Shown: positions 45,553-60,298, counted from the first letter of the stretch. The stretch: 64,000 bases of DNA from Agrypnus murinus (GCA_929113105.1 OV816024.1:38764440-38828439); one strand, 5' to 3'. Numbers and translations are program-made. Notes: generated by a model from the letters alone, not told the origin.

Positions 45553-48500
45553 GCCTTGAATTAACCTATCACATGAGTTAACAACGCGTCAAAATAATCG
45601 TGTAGTTGATAGTGATTTATACAAAACCGGCACAATTTAAGACTTTGTTTTTTCTCAATTTCAGATTTTCTAGAAAATCGTGGCAGAGAGGGGGGAGGGT
45701 AGACTTATACGAGCCCCAACCGCATATTACTTCGTCTATTTTTATTTTCTTTTGTTATTTGTGGTGTTTCCTCTTGCTAGAGTGAGGTATTAGTCCTGCG
45801 CCTACTCCAGCTTCTTCCTACTAAGTTTCTCGACACCGCCTTTGCGCGTCTCCAGATTGACAAAAGTACCCAAAAACTTTGCAAGAAGCGTTGTAAGGAA
45901 ACTCCCTGATAGGATTCTATGAAACGTCGCATGATGTAGTACTTCTAGCAACAAGAAAGAGTCACTTTCTAGACCAGAAACTTTTAACTAAAATGAAAGT
46001 AGACGAATTAATATGCGTCGGGGCTCCGACTATGAGATCCGCAACAACCTAACGGAATCCGATTTTCGATTTTCTTTTTAATTAGAGGGAGTGAAATCTG
46101 AAGCTTTGTTAAGCAATTTCCTTATAAATTAATTCTTACTGGTTTATAAGCAAAACGAAAAACAAGCGAAGTAAACAATTATTTAGAAAACCAAAGTTAG
46201 CAAACAGCTTTAAAGGCAGTTTTTTACAAGTAAATATTATTTCACACGTTTATATTTAGTTGTTTCTATTGATTTTTTATCGCTTTTTAGCTAAAAGGTA
46301 GATAAAAGTATTTACTTTGTCAAAAGAGGTTTTAATCATCTCTAATTTATATTTTTCGAAATCGCTATTTACACTTTCAGTAACTTTTTTGTAAGAAGAT
46401 TACTTTACAAATCAGATGAATCGGGCCAGCCAGTTAACAAAAAAATATCTGAAACCGCTATTTATTTTTATCATTGAATAAAGCTTTGTAGATAGTGCTC
46501 GTAAATAAATCAAACCTAAACGGATTGCTTTGTTACACACTACGTGAAAGGATATTTGCACTTCAGGTTAAAACTTCGTGTTTTATTTTCTGTTTTTTTT
46601 TTCTAAACTTTGTCCTTAATTCAAGTACAAAAACAAAAAACAAATTAACATTTACTTAGAAAAATTGTACTTTGTAAGATATAAAAAAACTTAATCTTCT
46701 CTTTTAGGATTCCTTACTAACCGCAATATTTGCTTGGCGATTTTGCGAATACGCCCAGAACCTTATCTTTATTCTCTAAAACGTAAAAAGACTGATCTTG
46801 TTTAACACAGCGACTTCAGAATAACTAAATTATACTAGGGGCTATTATGAGGTAAACAAATTTAAGTGGGATGATTATATAAATAAATACTTCTTCATAA
46901 AAAACTCATTCCGATTGAATAACAGACGCTACTACTATTTGCATTAGGAAGCAGTCTTAGACAAAACCACTAATTAATGTTGAATTGATTTCATTGAGAG
47001 TTGCTTTACATTAATCTATTCTTTGTGGCTTTAGAAATGCGTGGATTAAATACTACTGCGGCAAATCCAATTCAGTAAATACCGTATCACACAAGAAAGT
47101 TGAGTTCAGATTTGACTAGTGACTGTAACTTCTTCTGAGGCATTTTAATTAAAACAAACTTTGTTTCTTAAATCAGATAGTCTTTAAAGGACTTTCGTTG
47201 CATAGTAATTACAAAGAGATTAGTGACACTCATCAAATTATTTACCAAGAATAAAATATTGCCAGTATTATTCTGTGTGGGTGAGTTGTTAAACTGAAAA
47301 AATATATTATTGTGAAGTTAATAAATAACTTGTTTAAATGATAAAATTGTTTTCCACGATTGTAAAAGAGTATTGAGAATAAAATTCGTAGGCAAATACG
47401 ACAGATAAATAATTCTAAAAGGTACTCTTTTATAGTTCAAGGATAGTGTTATCAAGGATTTAAATAATACAAAGAGTAGTTTACTCCACTCCTAAGATAA
47501 ACGCAGCAGTAAGAGCAATTGAGAAACAGCAATTTACAAATGTAATTGTTTTATTATAAGAAATTCTGTGTAGTTGTTGCTAATATAGCTTTAACTAATT
47601 AACATAAATAAAGTCAAGACCTCAAATTTCATTAGAGTGTTTTTTTCTGCACAGGAGTATTATTAACTAAATCTGACAATGAATTGCTTTGCTGTAGATA
47701 GTAGATACTTGCGGCGTTTTTATTTTAATCTAAACTGTTACTACTTGAACAATTTTGATATAACAACATTGAACTTCGCTAAAAAATACCAAAAATCACA
47801 CTAATCGACAGTACTTTGTTAAGTATTCGGTAGTGTTGATAGTTGCTGAAAAGCTATTATACCCAGAATCAGAAACCAATTAATTCATTGCGAATAATAA
47901 TCCGACGTTCAGGATAGAAAGGGAGATCATTATACAAAGTATGTATATTTTCTAAATACCTTAATTCGACCTCAAACGTATATCCATTATAGGGAACAAT
48001 GAACTCTGTTAAATTACTTTATTTGTTGCTAATCAGGCAACACTATGTACCAATATCAGTCCCTGACGAATATTTTGTTTTGTTTTTCATGTAGGAGATA
48101 CTGTACGTAATATTTATAAAACTGTATTTTTTTTTCATTGACAATTTCTTTTAATTGTTATTTAAGTTTTATATATAGATATTTTGAATGACCAGAGATG
48201 GTAGCTTCAGAACAATAATTCTCAACTGGGAATTTTAGAGGATCGCTATAAATAGAATGTATTTAAAAAATAATGAAAATATTAAAAATAATCTTTGATT
48301 AACATATTGTTACCTATATTATTTACCTCAAATTAACACGAGTTTAGAACATTATAATAGTGAAATAAAGAATATTTATAAAGAAAACACTAATTAATAA
48401 TAAATATAAAATAAAATATTATTATTTATAATACAATTAAGCAATTAATGCAGTACGTTTATAAAGTTTTATATTTGGAAAAGAACTTTTTGGTATAAAT

Positions 48501-51500
48501 CTGTGCTCCTCATTGAGTATTTCTGCTTCTATATTTTGTGTTAAGTGTGGTGAATTCTATGGAGTATTAAGAATAAATCTAAAATTATTAAAACCAGAGA
48601 ACGTACTATAGGGTTGATTTCCATTAGAATAGTTAATATCATAGTTAATTGTTAGGATCTCTAAGAAGAAAGTACTAAACAGTTTAATCTTTTTTTAAGC
48701 TATTAGTTCAAAAAGAATTTAATTGGGATTTTACGTTTCAGTCTCACAGTTTTTAAGTATTTTGTAAGTGGTTAATGTACCTACAATAAGCGATTTTCTT
48801 ATATAATCATGGGTCAATAAGTAAATAATAAACAAAAAAATGACTTTTTTTAATTTTATAAAAACAGTTTGAGCGTCCGTGCTTAAGTAAGGTAGTTCGG
48901 ACAAATTTTCGAAGTACACGTTATTGTTGCATTTATCCTGTCATAAAATTCAGATTCAGCGCACACCAAATTACAGATGTTTGGTATGCTCGTTACGCAA
49001 AACCTTCATTATGCAGAATGTGTATAACATAACCGTATTGCGCTTTGAGTTGTATTGTAACAGACTTTTTAGTTTTAAGTTGTATGGCGATACAAACCAA
49101 TAGTTGTAAGACTGCGTATTGCTGCAGGAATAAACTGATATTTTATATGAAAATAACAATGTAGTGTAACAGACTAAACAAGGCCAATAAGGCCCGAGAG
49201 TGTAGATTGGTATAAATAGCCAAAATATTACCTTCGTCTACACTAATAGAGAATCATACACTTACTAAATAGCCAGTGTCCAGAAAAATCATAAGCAACG
49301 TTTTATGGACTAAGTTTAATTAATAAATAAGGTAAATACTTAGAGTTAGAGTTTAGTTATCTTTTTAGGTAATTGTAATTTCTAATAAATTTATGTTTAG
49401 CATTAATTTAGTAAATTTTGTTAATTTTCCATTGTCAGTTTGATAGTTACCAAGCAACCTAGTGATTTATAACTTTACCAAACGGGAAAGTAAAGTTTTG
49501 TTTACACATACATTATGTCTTTTTAATGAGTTATCAGAAATTCGACACTGGCTCGAAATGATGATGAATGTATATTCACAAAAAATGTAAATAACTGGAA
49601 AATAGTTTTAAGAGTATCATTGGTCTAATTATAAAGGCAGGTCAGTTTTTGTTCTAGGGTTTCAATATTTGGGTAATTAATTATACTCATGATAGGAAAG
49701 CTGCAGTACAAACTAATGCATCAAGTAACCAATCAATGCCTAATGTAAATTTAATAATACTCGATGTACTGTCATTTAGAATGAAACAATTCATCACAGT
49801 TACTCTTTATATAGAAAATTGTAGTTTACTGAAAGTAGTTTAATATATTGAAAGTTATGCAGACGTATCCGATCACGACTCATGGGAACTGATTCTGAAT
49901 TAACTTGCTAATTCTGCTAACCAAACCCAAAATAGAGTAACCACCAATAGCAGCAACTAGACAAGACTTAATTATATTTCTGTATAATTAATAACTGTCA
50001 TGTAATAAATGTCATTATTTCATTTCGTATTTCAAACAATTCTTTATATACCACAATTAGTAATATAAAGTATATCTTGATCTCCGTTGTCAATGATACC
50101 GGAGTTCAAGACGTTCTTGATCTCCGTTGTTGTTGGTAACGTAAATAATTTGATGTTGCATTATAGCCACATGCATGCATTCATGCTGCTTTTTATCTCC
50201 TTAGTTACGCGTATGATGACACAGACAAGGCAACTTGCTTCTTTATACAATAAATTCGGATGGATTTTAAAAGGGAGGAATTAGGATGGAAATACGAAAT
50301 AAAATAAAACAACTTATGCAATACGGAGATCAAGCTTCTTTAAATCCTCGAAGATGTTATAAAGCCTCGGCTGGCGCCTCGGCGTTATACGTCGGGGTAA
50401 AATTAAAAGCAGGCATGTTAAATAGTTAACTGAAAGTTATCCTTGAAATCATAGGGAATGATTAAGTCTTATGTCTGCTGTTTCCTTTATAATTTCATTC
50501 TAGTTTAGTAAATTACAGAATTAAATTTGTGTCTGTTGTTTATATCCGAGTTACATTATAAGCAGGACTAGGAAGAGTCGACCCGTCTACTACGTTAAAT
50601 GCATACGAGAAGAAGTTCGCTATGTATTGGCAACCGAGTTTTTTATTGGTGCATAAGAATCTTAAAAGCACAAAAAATGGATGATTAAATGATTTAAATG
50701 TGTTATTTAAATATCAAATATGATAGCTCACTTTAATTTTAGGAAGTTTTAGGAATACGTAATTTACATACTTTAGAATAAATTAGGACAGGATTAATAG
50801 AGGAATAAATTAACGTCCTTTCAAAGACGCTAGTCGATAATAATAATTGTTGGCATATCTTTATTACAACATAGATTATATAGAATAGCTTTTTTGGTAA
50901 TTGATAATCAGATTGATAATAATCAATCTCAATAATATCATTTACACGTCGAATTCGCTCAATTTGCTTATTAGAAAATCAGTCTACTGAATCAGATAAT
51001 GCATATTTATTTTCTCTAGTCTCAATTAATTATGAGCAGTTTTCCAAACACTAATTACAGTTATTTTAAGTCAAAACAGTTGCCATCATTTTATAAATAT
51101 CGTACCTTTAACTAATTGTGATACTGAGCGATACTGAATTTAAATACAATTTGTCAGAAGCAAATATTGAGATGTATTTATTTGTATATTATAATTTTTT
51201 TTAAATTTAGATAGTAATTAAAACTATTTGTTTATGTACTTTTTAACTTCTCATACTTTAATTAAATAAGTTTCAGTTGCTAATATGTAATGATTATCCC
51301 TTGGCGGGCTGAAGCCTCCGCGGTCTGATTATAAGTTTAAATTAAATTATAAGCTCGTATAATGTATGTAAATAATATCCAACACTTATTTGTAATAGTC
51401 GATTGCAACTTTTAAATCTCATAATCTTCCGAATATATCTTTATATCAAGCAAACACAAAAATGGATAAAGTTATAATATTCGAAGTAGTCAGATTACTT

Positions 51501-54050
51501 TCGTGTAATGGGACTACTGTCATTGGTAAAGCAATTGTTATAAGCGTGAGAAAGTTCGAGTTCTGTCAAGATAATCCTGCAATGTTGCTTAATGGGATGT
51601 TACTTTTAAATCTTATTAAGATAAACAACTACAAGTTTGTTTGGATTATGCTATTAATGCATTTTAGTTATAATTTTGAATGCAATCACAATTTCCATTA
51701 AAGATTATATTTAAAAAGTTTTTAATATTTTAGACCATATTTGGTGTGTTGCTACTAGTTGAAGGAAATTGAAGTGGAGATTTAAATTTCCACAATAACA
51801 ATGCTTTTCCAGCTTTTGAATAAGTTAATTATCAATAAATTTAAATATTGTTATTCACAATAATTATAAAGTATAATAAAGAAAAGTAATTATTTATTAC
51901 ATCGAACAGCTAGTAATTAGTATGCTAGTTCTATTACCTATTGTACGAGTGTTAGATAAAATAATGAGCATGCAATTCTCAATTTAAATGAAAATGAACT
52001 TGATGAGATTTCTTCAAATTATTTCATGAATATATATCACAAGAATGTACAAATTGAGGAGAAAGGAATATTATTCCTACGACCTTTACAAATTACAAAA
52101 TGTATTCAAAACTTCATTTGATAATATAATTTGAAATTTTGTATGTCATAATATTTGTGATTTTCTGATTCAAAAAGAACATACAAAAAACAACACATAT
52201 AACATAATTTTCCACTAGAAAGTAATATTAATAGAAAAAAAAACTTCCATTATATTTATTAATTCAATGAATATACTGATACATATATTATTACTAGTCG
52301 CTTATTGAAAAATGCATTCTATGATAAACTTTATTATTCTTTGGAAAAGTTATTTTCTAAATTGATATATAGTTAAATTAATTTACATTAAAATTTACGT
52401 TCTACGTTTGTTTGTTATATTTTATAATTTATTAATAAATATTACTTTTTACATATAATTATGAAATTTTAATTTACTAAATTTTACATAAATTTAATCA
52501 GCGCTCTTAAAATGAATAAATAATAATTAAACTTAATTTCAGAATTGAAGCTATAAATTTTCATTAATTTTTTATTTTTACGTTTTATAATACACAAGAA
52601 TGACGTATATATACGATACATCATAGAATAACATAAAAGTGTAATATATGTAAATTATACTTCTGTAATGAATAAAGCATCCCCTTGTTTATTCAGTACT
52701 ATTTATTAAAAATCCTTTTGAAATCTTTTTCAAAAAAAAATTTAATTTAATACATTTATTACAACTTCCAATCCTATCCACTACCCGATTAAATATAAAA
52801 TCATTTCGAGATCAATATTCGATGATAAATTAAAACTTCATATGATGTGTCGTAATATAGTAAAAGAAAACATCGAAGAAAAATGACCTGTTATATCAAA
52901 TTTCATGAAACAACATTGTTAATGATATTATAGCTTTCATTTTTGTCCGTTTTCTTAGTAATTACCTACAGAAAATTAATGATGTCAAACAAAGTGTAAA
53001 TTTCGTGTCATTATGAAAAAGTCCCAAATTGGTAACATTTCAAAGTAAAATAGATATCTCTTTGAAAAGAAAATAGTGATACTAACAAAAAATGTATAAG
53101 CTTTTGTTAAAAATCATTATTGTATAAAATAATATTTAAAAATCTATATTATTGCCATTTTCTCACAAACTGCCTAAAAGGTTCAGTGGTTTTTTAAAAA
53201 TTTCGTTAATTTATTTTATGAAAAATATCACCGTCAACAATCAGTAAAACTTCTTAAGAATACTTTATTAAAAAGAAGACGCAAAATTACTTTATGACAC
53301 CCTCGTTGGGAAATCTGGGGAATTTAGATACAAAACTTTATAGTTAAAAATATTTCACTCTTGAGAAGTTAAATTTTAACTGAGACAACAAAAAGTTGGT
53401 CAAATAATTTAATCTTCATTTTAGCTGTCTCTTAATAAGAAAACAGTAATTTCTAATTTAATCTTAAATTAAATTTAATAATATAAAAGTTGAATTGGAA
53501 ATCTTATAAATATTAATATTTGTGCTATAGGGTTAACACCAAACTTGGAAAATGTATTTTTTACTTTTTGTACATTCTTCTAACTCAAATAAAAACTAAA
53601 TTAATTTTTTTTAATTTGTCATTCTTACCGGGTCCGCGTTGTGGTTTGGTTTCTTTCTTATAGCATCACCTAAGCTAATAAATTAGGTGTAGCGCGCTTA
53701 ATTAATATCCGTATAATAACTCGCTCACCTGATGGGAATAAAATGAATTACAAAAAGTTTTGCGTCCGTGGATTTCGCTTTGCAGTTAGTGAACCTTTTA
53801 AGGAAATTAATCCCAATTCGCGCATGTAGTGAGTTCATAATTCCCTGTTATATATAAAACCGAAATTTAATCCTAAATTAAATTAGCTGGTCTTTCAAAA
53901 GCCTTTCAGATAAAATCAAAATGTTACTTAAGCCAAATTATCTTTTGTTTATTTCAATAGATATCTGGTTACAAATTCTAAATTTTCATTCAAACTTTAT
54001 CGTATTCGTAATTAAAAAAAAAAGTTTTGAAAAGTTTTTCCCAGCGCGAT
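45553..54050. other. AT-rich non-coding stretch
   Basis: No gene recognised. A small repeat is present: CTTGATCTCCGTTG occurs twice (about 50075 and 50116) and inverted near 50321. Confidence 0.55.
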
Positions 54051-54104
54051 CTGTTGCGTTTTACAAGTAGAATTGGTGGTACCGTAAGCGGAGAAGGCAA
54101 AAGA

Positions 54105-54330
54105 TAATTGTAAAGATACTCACTTTTTTCGTCTACGAAGAGCAAACCGTTGAAGGGTTATCAACAGCAGCGTCTGGAGATTACCACAAGCGAAGAGTGG
54201 TCAACAACTGCCGTTTTCCCTTATATACCTGAAATTCACCTATATGTTTTAGCGCTACCGTCGCGGCGCCTGCGTCGCCACATAAACTCCTACCTACGCG
54301 GACTATCGTCACCTATGAAGTTGTAGTAAG
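54105..54330 (-). promoter_or_regulatory. Candidate minus-strand promoter and untranslated first exon
   Basis: A GC-richer island in AT-rich DNA. On the minus strand, TATATAAGG (54228-54220) is followed about 100 bases on by GTGAGTATC, a good splice donor, at about 54118. No ATG lies between them, so it would be a 5' UTR exon. No downstream exon could be identified. On the plus strand a GTAAGT donor lies near 54326, so direction is not certain. Confidence 0.25.
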
Positions 54331-54884
54331 TACCTCCTACGATTTTTTTTACTGAAAAGTTTGTTCGTTTAATGGACAAATTAATATTTTGTTAATGGCC
54401 ACTTTTAAATACTATTTTTGATCGAGTGTGTGCGATCATTAATGAATATAGTGTGTATTACAAAAAATTGAAATTAATGGCTTTTTTAAATTTAAGTTTA
54501 AGTTCGATGAGGCTACACCTTAATTTGTTTTTTAAGTGATATCATAAACTTTTCTAACTAAATAATTCACAAGTTAACACAAGTGCAGTTAGAAAACCGT
54601 AATAATGACGTCAATTTCTTCAAAGTTCGAGCAGAATTTGATTCTAACAATAATTTTAACAGAAATAAGATGCAGTTTTTATTTATTTTAAAAAAATCTG
54701 TATTGGTATTGTCATATTCAATATTATTAAATGCTATTTATATTTAGAATTCTTCAGCCCACCAGGAAAGTGGATACTTTTCAAAATTGTTTGATTTTAG
54801 GACAAAATTTTCTTAATGATTTTGTTTCAGGATCTATAATCTTGTATGATGTTTCATTTTGTCATATATACTGGCTAATACCTA

Positions 54885-55628
54885 CATACTCTTTCATCCT
54901 CAGTTGTTACTTTGATGAAGATTGATCATCATTCGCTGTACATTGATTATTCATCCTCGCTGTTCTGTCAGCCTGAAGCTTGTCATCATCGTTTTTATCT
55001 TCTTCAGAGATATAATTATCGACTTCCCTCAATGTTTCCGCGATATTTTCTGAAACAAAGTTAAATCATCCTTTAATTATATTTGCTATTAAATTCGATC
55101 GCCTTTAATTTCAAATTTTTAGATGTTGTATATTGTTTTAAAAATGCGAGGAAAAATTACATATGAAATACCTATCTTCGTTGTTAGTAGACTCAAATAT
55201 TTATTATATCCTTCACGTCCCACGGAACTGGTTCCAGAAAAATGTGGATGGGAACTGAAAGATAATTTAATAATTTGTAGATGACCATCGGTTACAGATG
55301 TAATATTTTAATCTATGTACTAACAACGAAGATCTAGGTATCGCCATATTTATTTTTTTTTAATATAAAAGATCTGAAAATGTGGTAATAAATGCGATCG
55401 AATTCAATAGCTAATATAATTGAATGATGATTTAACTTTGTTTCAGAAAATACCACGGACACTCTAAAGGAAGTCGATCACTGTATATCTGAAGAAGATG
55501 AAGACGATGCTGACGAGCTTCAGCCTGACATTCACAGCAAGGAACCATATTCAAATAATAATGTACTGTACAGCGAATATGATGATGAATTTTCACCAAA
55601 CATAACGACTGAGAATGAAAGAGTATAG
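54885..55628. repeat. Inverted duplication of a coding terminal exon (hairpin)
   Basis: 54885-55190 is an inverted, diverged copy of 55317-55628, around a 126-bp loop. Each arm carries, in order, a stretch of intron, the acceptor TTTGTTTCAG, a coding terminal exon and its stop region. Substitutions are scattered and small indels occur. No LINE, LTR or DNA-transposon end is seen at the borders. Confidence 0.8.
55447..55628 (+). CDS. Terminal exon of an unidentified gene (acidic C-terminus)
   Basis: The acceptor TTTGTTTCAG ends at 55446. An open frame of about 60 codons then ends in TAG (55626-55628), with AATAAA four bases later (55632-55637). The peptide is acidic (CISEEDEDDADELQPDIH, YDDEFSPN). 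I do not recognise it, and no upstream exon is visible on the plus strand, so it may itself be a gene fragment. The inverted copy at 54885-55060 keeps the acceptor but has an earlier stop. Confidence 0.4.
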
Positions 55629-55639
55629 AACAATAAATT

Positions 55640-58600
55640 CAATTTATAACTGAAAACAATAAAATGGTTTTTGAACCACACTTTTTGTCCCATTAAGACA
55701 TCGCTCAATAATTTATCTACTTTTTCCTAATTTTAATAAAAAAGTTTCATACATCTGTAAATTCATTTCATTTCGTAGGTACTTAAATGTTTTCCTGTGA
55801 CTATGTATTTTAAACTAAATTTTAAATTATTAATAAATTTTTAACTGAATTTCATATTGAGAATAGATATAATTTCTATAAATGATGAATCAAAAAATAT
55901 TTTACCAGCGTGTAACGAACGAGCGCTATAGTCAGCACAGTCGGTGCTGGCCAACCTATCTGAAAAGTCACAATAAGCTCAGAAATGAGGAACTTTTAAA
56001 ATAATAATTTTTTATAATTTAATAAATATACACCTATCTTTTGCATTTTGATTTTAAAGCATGACTTTTTTTCATTAGCAATTAAAATGGAAATGTCAGG
56101 TATTCTTTATATTTTTATCAACAATTATTAATCTTTCTAACTACGATGCGTGAAACAGAAATAGTTATTAGTTGTGAGTAGTAAACAGAGACAGTTGCGC
56201 GATGCGTAAAGCGTAGTTCGTCATGCAATTAATTAAAAGTGTAGACAATGTAAAAAGGAAAAATTGAAGTTGATTTGTCTTTCTATCTTGATAAAAATCA
56301 GCTAACGTTGCTAACGATGTGATATTGGTACTTAATTTTGTTCACAAATATGAATTTGAAGCTATTTCAATGCATATTTGACCTAAAACAGACAAGTTTA
56401 TGGTTGAGATGATATATGCAAATATTTATTACCTTACCTGCGAGTTTAATCTAAAAGATATTTCTTAACAAATCAACGATTTGGTGGTTTCATTATAATT
56501 ATGTTTTTATAAGGATTAAAAAACTTGTGGGCTGAAATATTTCATTAAGTTGTTGTCAAGCACTTCCTTGGGCACAACTGAGAAATAAATGTAAATGTTG
56601 GGATTGTTTTTTATAGAAGATGTATTGGATTGAAAATACAAATTTCTGCGTTTTACCATGGCAATCTGAAATTATGTAATTTAGTTGTTATTTTATAGTT
56701 TGGATATCTAAAATTATGTGAATAATGTTCAACAGGATGTAAGGGTGGATTTTGTAGGAATAGAAAGATGAAACTAGGTGGTATTAATAATTAATTTAAA
56801 TTTTAATTTATAATTGAATGCATTTGAAGAATGATTTGCTTGACAAGTTCTAGCCAGTTATTATTGTGTTTTAGTACAAGTATTCGATATCATTAAAAAA
56901 CATAATTTTTTCTATCTAACTTCTAGAATTTATTTAAACAATTATTAATACTTATAAACAATTATGTGGTTATGTAGATTTAGTTTTAAATTAGCATTTG
57001 TTTCTAACTAGAAAAATAACCATAATATTGTTTTGTTTTTGAAAAACTATAAATGCAGCAAGCGTTTTGGTGACAAACTCTCTATAAATTTAGATCTTTC
57101 AAGTAGTGCATATATGCCCACAACAAAATTTTAAAATTTAAAGATTATGTTGTGAGTTCAAAATATAAACAAATCTAAATGTCAAAATGTTAGGTTAGAA
57201 ATATCAAGTGATTAACAATTTGTTGAAGTTTTATGAATTTAACTAGTTTATTTTAACAATAATTTATTTTCAATTGAAATAATATTCAGTGCTGTGACTG
57301 TTATTAGTGGATAAATTTTCTTTTTATAAGAAAGTTTTTTAGAAGTTATGAGATTATCTATCTTAATTATAAATTGGACGTTGGAAGGGAATTTACCAAT
57401 TTAATTATTGAATGGACTTACCTTATCTCAAGAAAACAGCTGGTTTTTAATAATTTTGATTATTACCATTTAATTTGGACATTTATATAAAGAGAGGTGA
57501 ATTTTTGTATTTCAACCATCTTAGTTATGAACCACATGGAAGAAAGAGTATTTTCTTTTGTTACTATATGAGTTGGTAATTGAAAAGGCGTCATTACATT
57601 GATATATTTTTAAATATTTTAAGGTATTTAATTAGTCTAATTTTAGTATTTAAGATAATACGAATGACAGAGATATTACTTCCGAAGATAAAAAGAATGT
57701 ATCCAAATTTCATTTTTTATTTATTTTAATTTTTTTTGTTTGTTCATTTGTTGTGTTAAATAAATTTTGTCATTTTAATTCTAAAAAACTTATGGTTTAT
57801 TTTTTTTTTGTATGTTGTTTAATTATGTTTCATAGATCCATACTTAGTTATTGCCCTTTAAAGCGACCCGCCTGTTGAGTCTCAGTTGTGGTAAGATTCA
57901 AGCTGCACAACAATTATTTTAGCCGGAGCATTTTTTTTATGGTGAAGGTAGGTGGTTTATATTTTCTATATATTTTCACTGAGCTTTTATTGGTGTTTTA
58001 TATGTTGTTTATACTGATAATTAAATCAATTTTAATAATTTATCAAGTTTCAATTCATTGTCATTGTCCGTTTTTTTTAATATTGATTTCAGAATAGAAT
58101 AGTTGATGAAAAAGAAGAATAGGAAACTCTAAAGAACTAATACCCTATCTCTTAAGGAACATGGTCCAAATGACGGTTAAAGTTTAGAAAGTTAGTGTAT
58201 TAAGCATATGATATATATGAATTCAATATAGAATTTTATGCCAAGAATGGGTGGGTAAAGCTAAGAGGGGAATAAACCGGAGGGAAGCGGGATATGTAGG
58301 AAAAGAGAAAAGTAAGCTGGGGGAGGGTAGTACTAGCCAATGTTAGACTTAGCATTTTCAACTGGTTATGTTTGATTGCGTTTATTTAAATAATCACTAA
58401 AAATCACACAACGGGCGTTGTATAATATATATACAACATTGGTAAATCTTCGCTTAGGATTGGGTTTTGATGGGTGAACAAAGGAAAAATAATGAATACT
58501 AATTCATCTGAGATTGACAGCTATTATGACATACTTGCCAAGTGTTAAACATAGTAATTTTTTTATAAAGTTGGTGCTAGGTAAAAGAAATTAAAATAAT

Positions 58601-59150
58601 TTCGTTAAAAATAAAGACGTTCTTTACCTGTTACATTACATTATCGTTATACAAATTTAAAAAAGGTCTTATTATAATTATTTTTATAAATGCTAAAATA
58701 TGTCTTCACATAGGTAGCATAACTATTTTTTTCTAAATCTGAACTTAAGTAGGTTGCATCATTAGTACTCAACCTTACAAACAGTACACTTTTGACTGCT
58801 CTATTTAGTTGTTTAAATAGTAATAGTGAAATTTCGTATATTGGGGTTTAGGGCACTGGTTATAAACGCAAAGATAAGTAGGCACATTTGAAACAAAATA
58901 ATACATTACTCCACAAATAATGATGGTACAAAAATAATATATATATATAACTTACATGGTATTACCCAATATAAGCTTAGGTCAACCAGTCTATGGGCTG
59001 GAAATGCTCGGTGTCGTCTTCAAATGCTCAGAACTCCTAAAGTGTGCTTTCTGATTGAAGTGCGTTTTTGAGCGTGTGTTTCAGTTCTTGTAACAGTAAT
59101 TTCACCACCTTAGATGGCTTTAGATTTTTAGACTTCCTATCACAATTGCA
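55640..59150. other. AT-rich non-coding stretch
   Basis: No gene recognised. It includes a repeat fragment (57861-57945) and a purine-rich patch (about 58235-58330). Confidence 0.55.
57861..57945 (+). repeat. Dispersed repeat fragment, copy 2
   Basis: AAGCGACCCGCCTG and TTTTAGCCGGAGCATTTTTT parallel the copy at 14934-15020. Confidence 0.45.
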
Positions 59151-59154
59151 GTCT

Positions 59155-59340
59155 ATGCAGTGTATTGTCTAGCATGCTGGACTTTCACCTAAGCGGCCCA
59201 GATTCGACTCCTGGTACCGGCAGATCTGGGATTAAGGTTTTCTGCAGTTTTTCCTTAGCTGTGACACAAATATGAGATTTGCGCTTTTCCATCTGTTAAT
59301 CGGTTGCAGCCGCACGTTTGCTTGCTGTTATGGTAAATTT
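59155..59340 (+). repeat. tRNA-derived SINE
   Basis: An A-box-like TGTCTAGCATGCTGGAC and a B-box-like AGATTCGACTCCTGG are at tRNA spacing, with a GATCTGGGATTAAGGTTTTC body. Tail not clear. Confidence 0.55.
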
Positions 59341-60298
59341 ATACCAAAAAAGTAATTAATCGAACTAATTTTTATTGAAAAATAACATCTTTCATAGATA
59401 GATTTTTCAATGAAATAACACATCTTAAATAGTTTGAAACATTTCTCAAACATACATGTCCGTGTTTCGCGATTTTGCCCTGTTAAAATATGTAATTTCT
59501 AAAGAGGGTCGGCAAAAATGTTTTAAATAACAGGCCTAATTTTAGATTAAACATGTTATTATGTTATATAAAAATGTTTAAACCATCTACAAAAAAAATC
59601 ATGCCAAGAATATGATTTAATCTGCTTAAACAGAAATTTCTTGTATTTTAACGAGAACTTCAAGGGAAAACACTTTGTATATTAAATGTCATATAATCAA
59701 CTAAAATAAATAATTTTTACCGATTTGTGTTGTTCATGTGTACTTTTTAAGTTTTAGGAATTGATATAACAATGTTTCGAGCATTATTCATTAAGTGCAA
59801 TTAATAATTTATGGGGTTGTTTTCCGTATTAGTTAGAGGAAGTTTATCTATTTTCTTCATTATATCTGCAGCTTATTAGAAAAATTAAGAGGATTTTTGT
59901 GATTTCAGCAAAGGTATTGTATAATTATATACCTATATTGCTATTTCTAATACAATTATAAAGATGAATCTGTAAGTTCAGATGCTACATGTTTAGAACA
60001 TAAATACATTAAGCTATTTGTGCTTACGTAATTTTTAACTATCGAATAGGTACAAAAATGTTTAATTAAAAGTAAATACCTGCCTAACTAAAACATTGTT
60101 TACACTGTTTTACTTCCAATAATATATAAATTTATACATGTACAGTATGGATGTTTTTTATATATTTATATATTATATTATATATTTATTTATTTTTCGA
60201 TTTATCGAGCTCGGCCAGCCGACCCGGGAGATAGTAGCAAACTGCACCGCATATAGTGCATTATTGGGCTAACATAAGGGGGTGGGTAGTAAGCCGAG

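Noticed and set aside
50075..50335. Small TIR element suggested by CTTGATCTCCGTTG repeats
   Set aside because: Only about 12 bases recur, twice direct and once inverted; no consistent ends.
51462..51701. Possible 79-residue protein
   Set aside because: AT-rich composition, no recognisable motif, no gene context.
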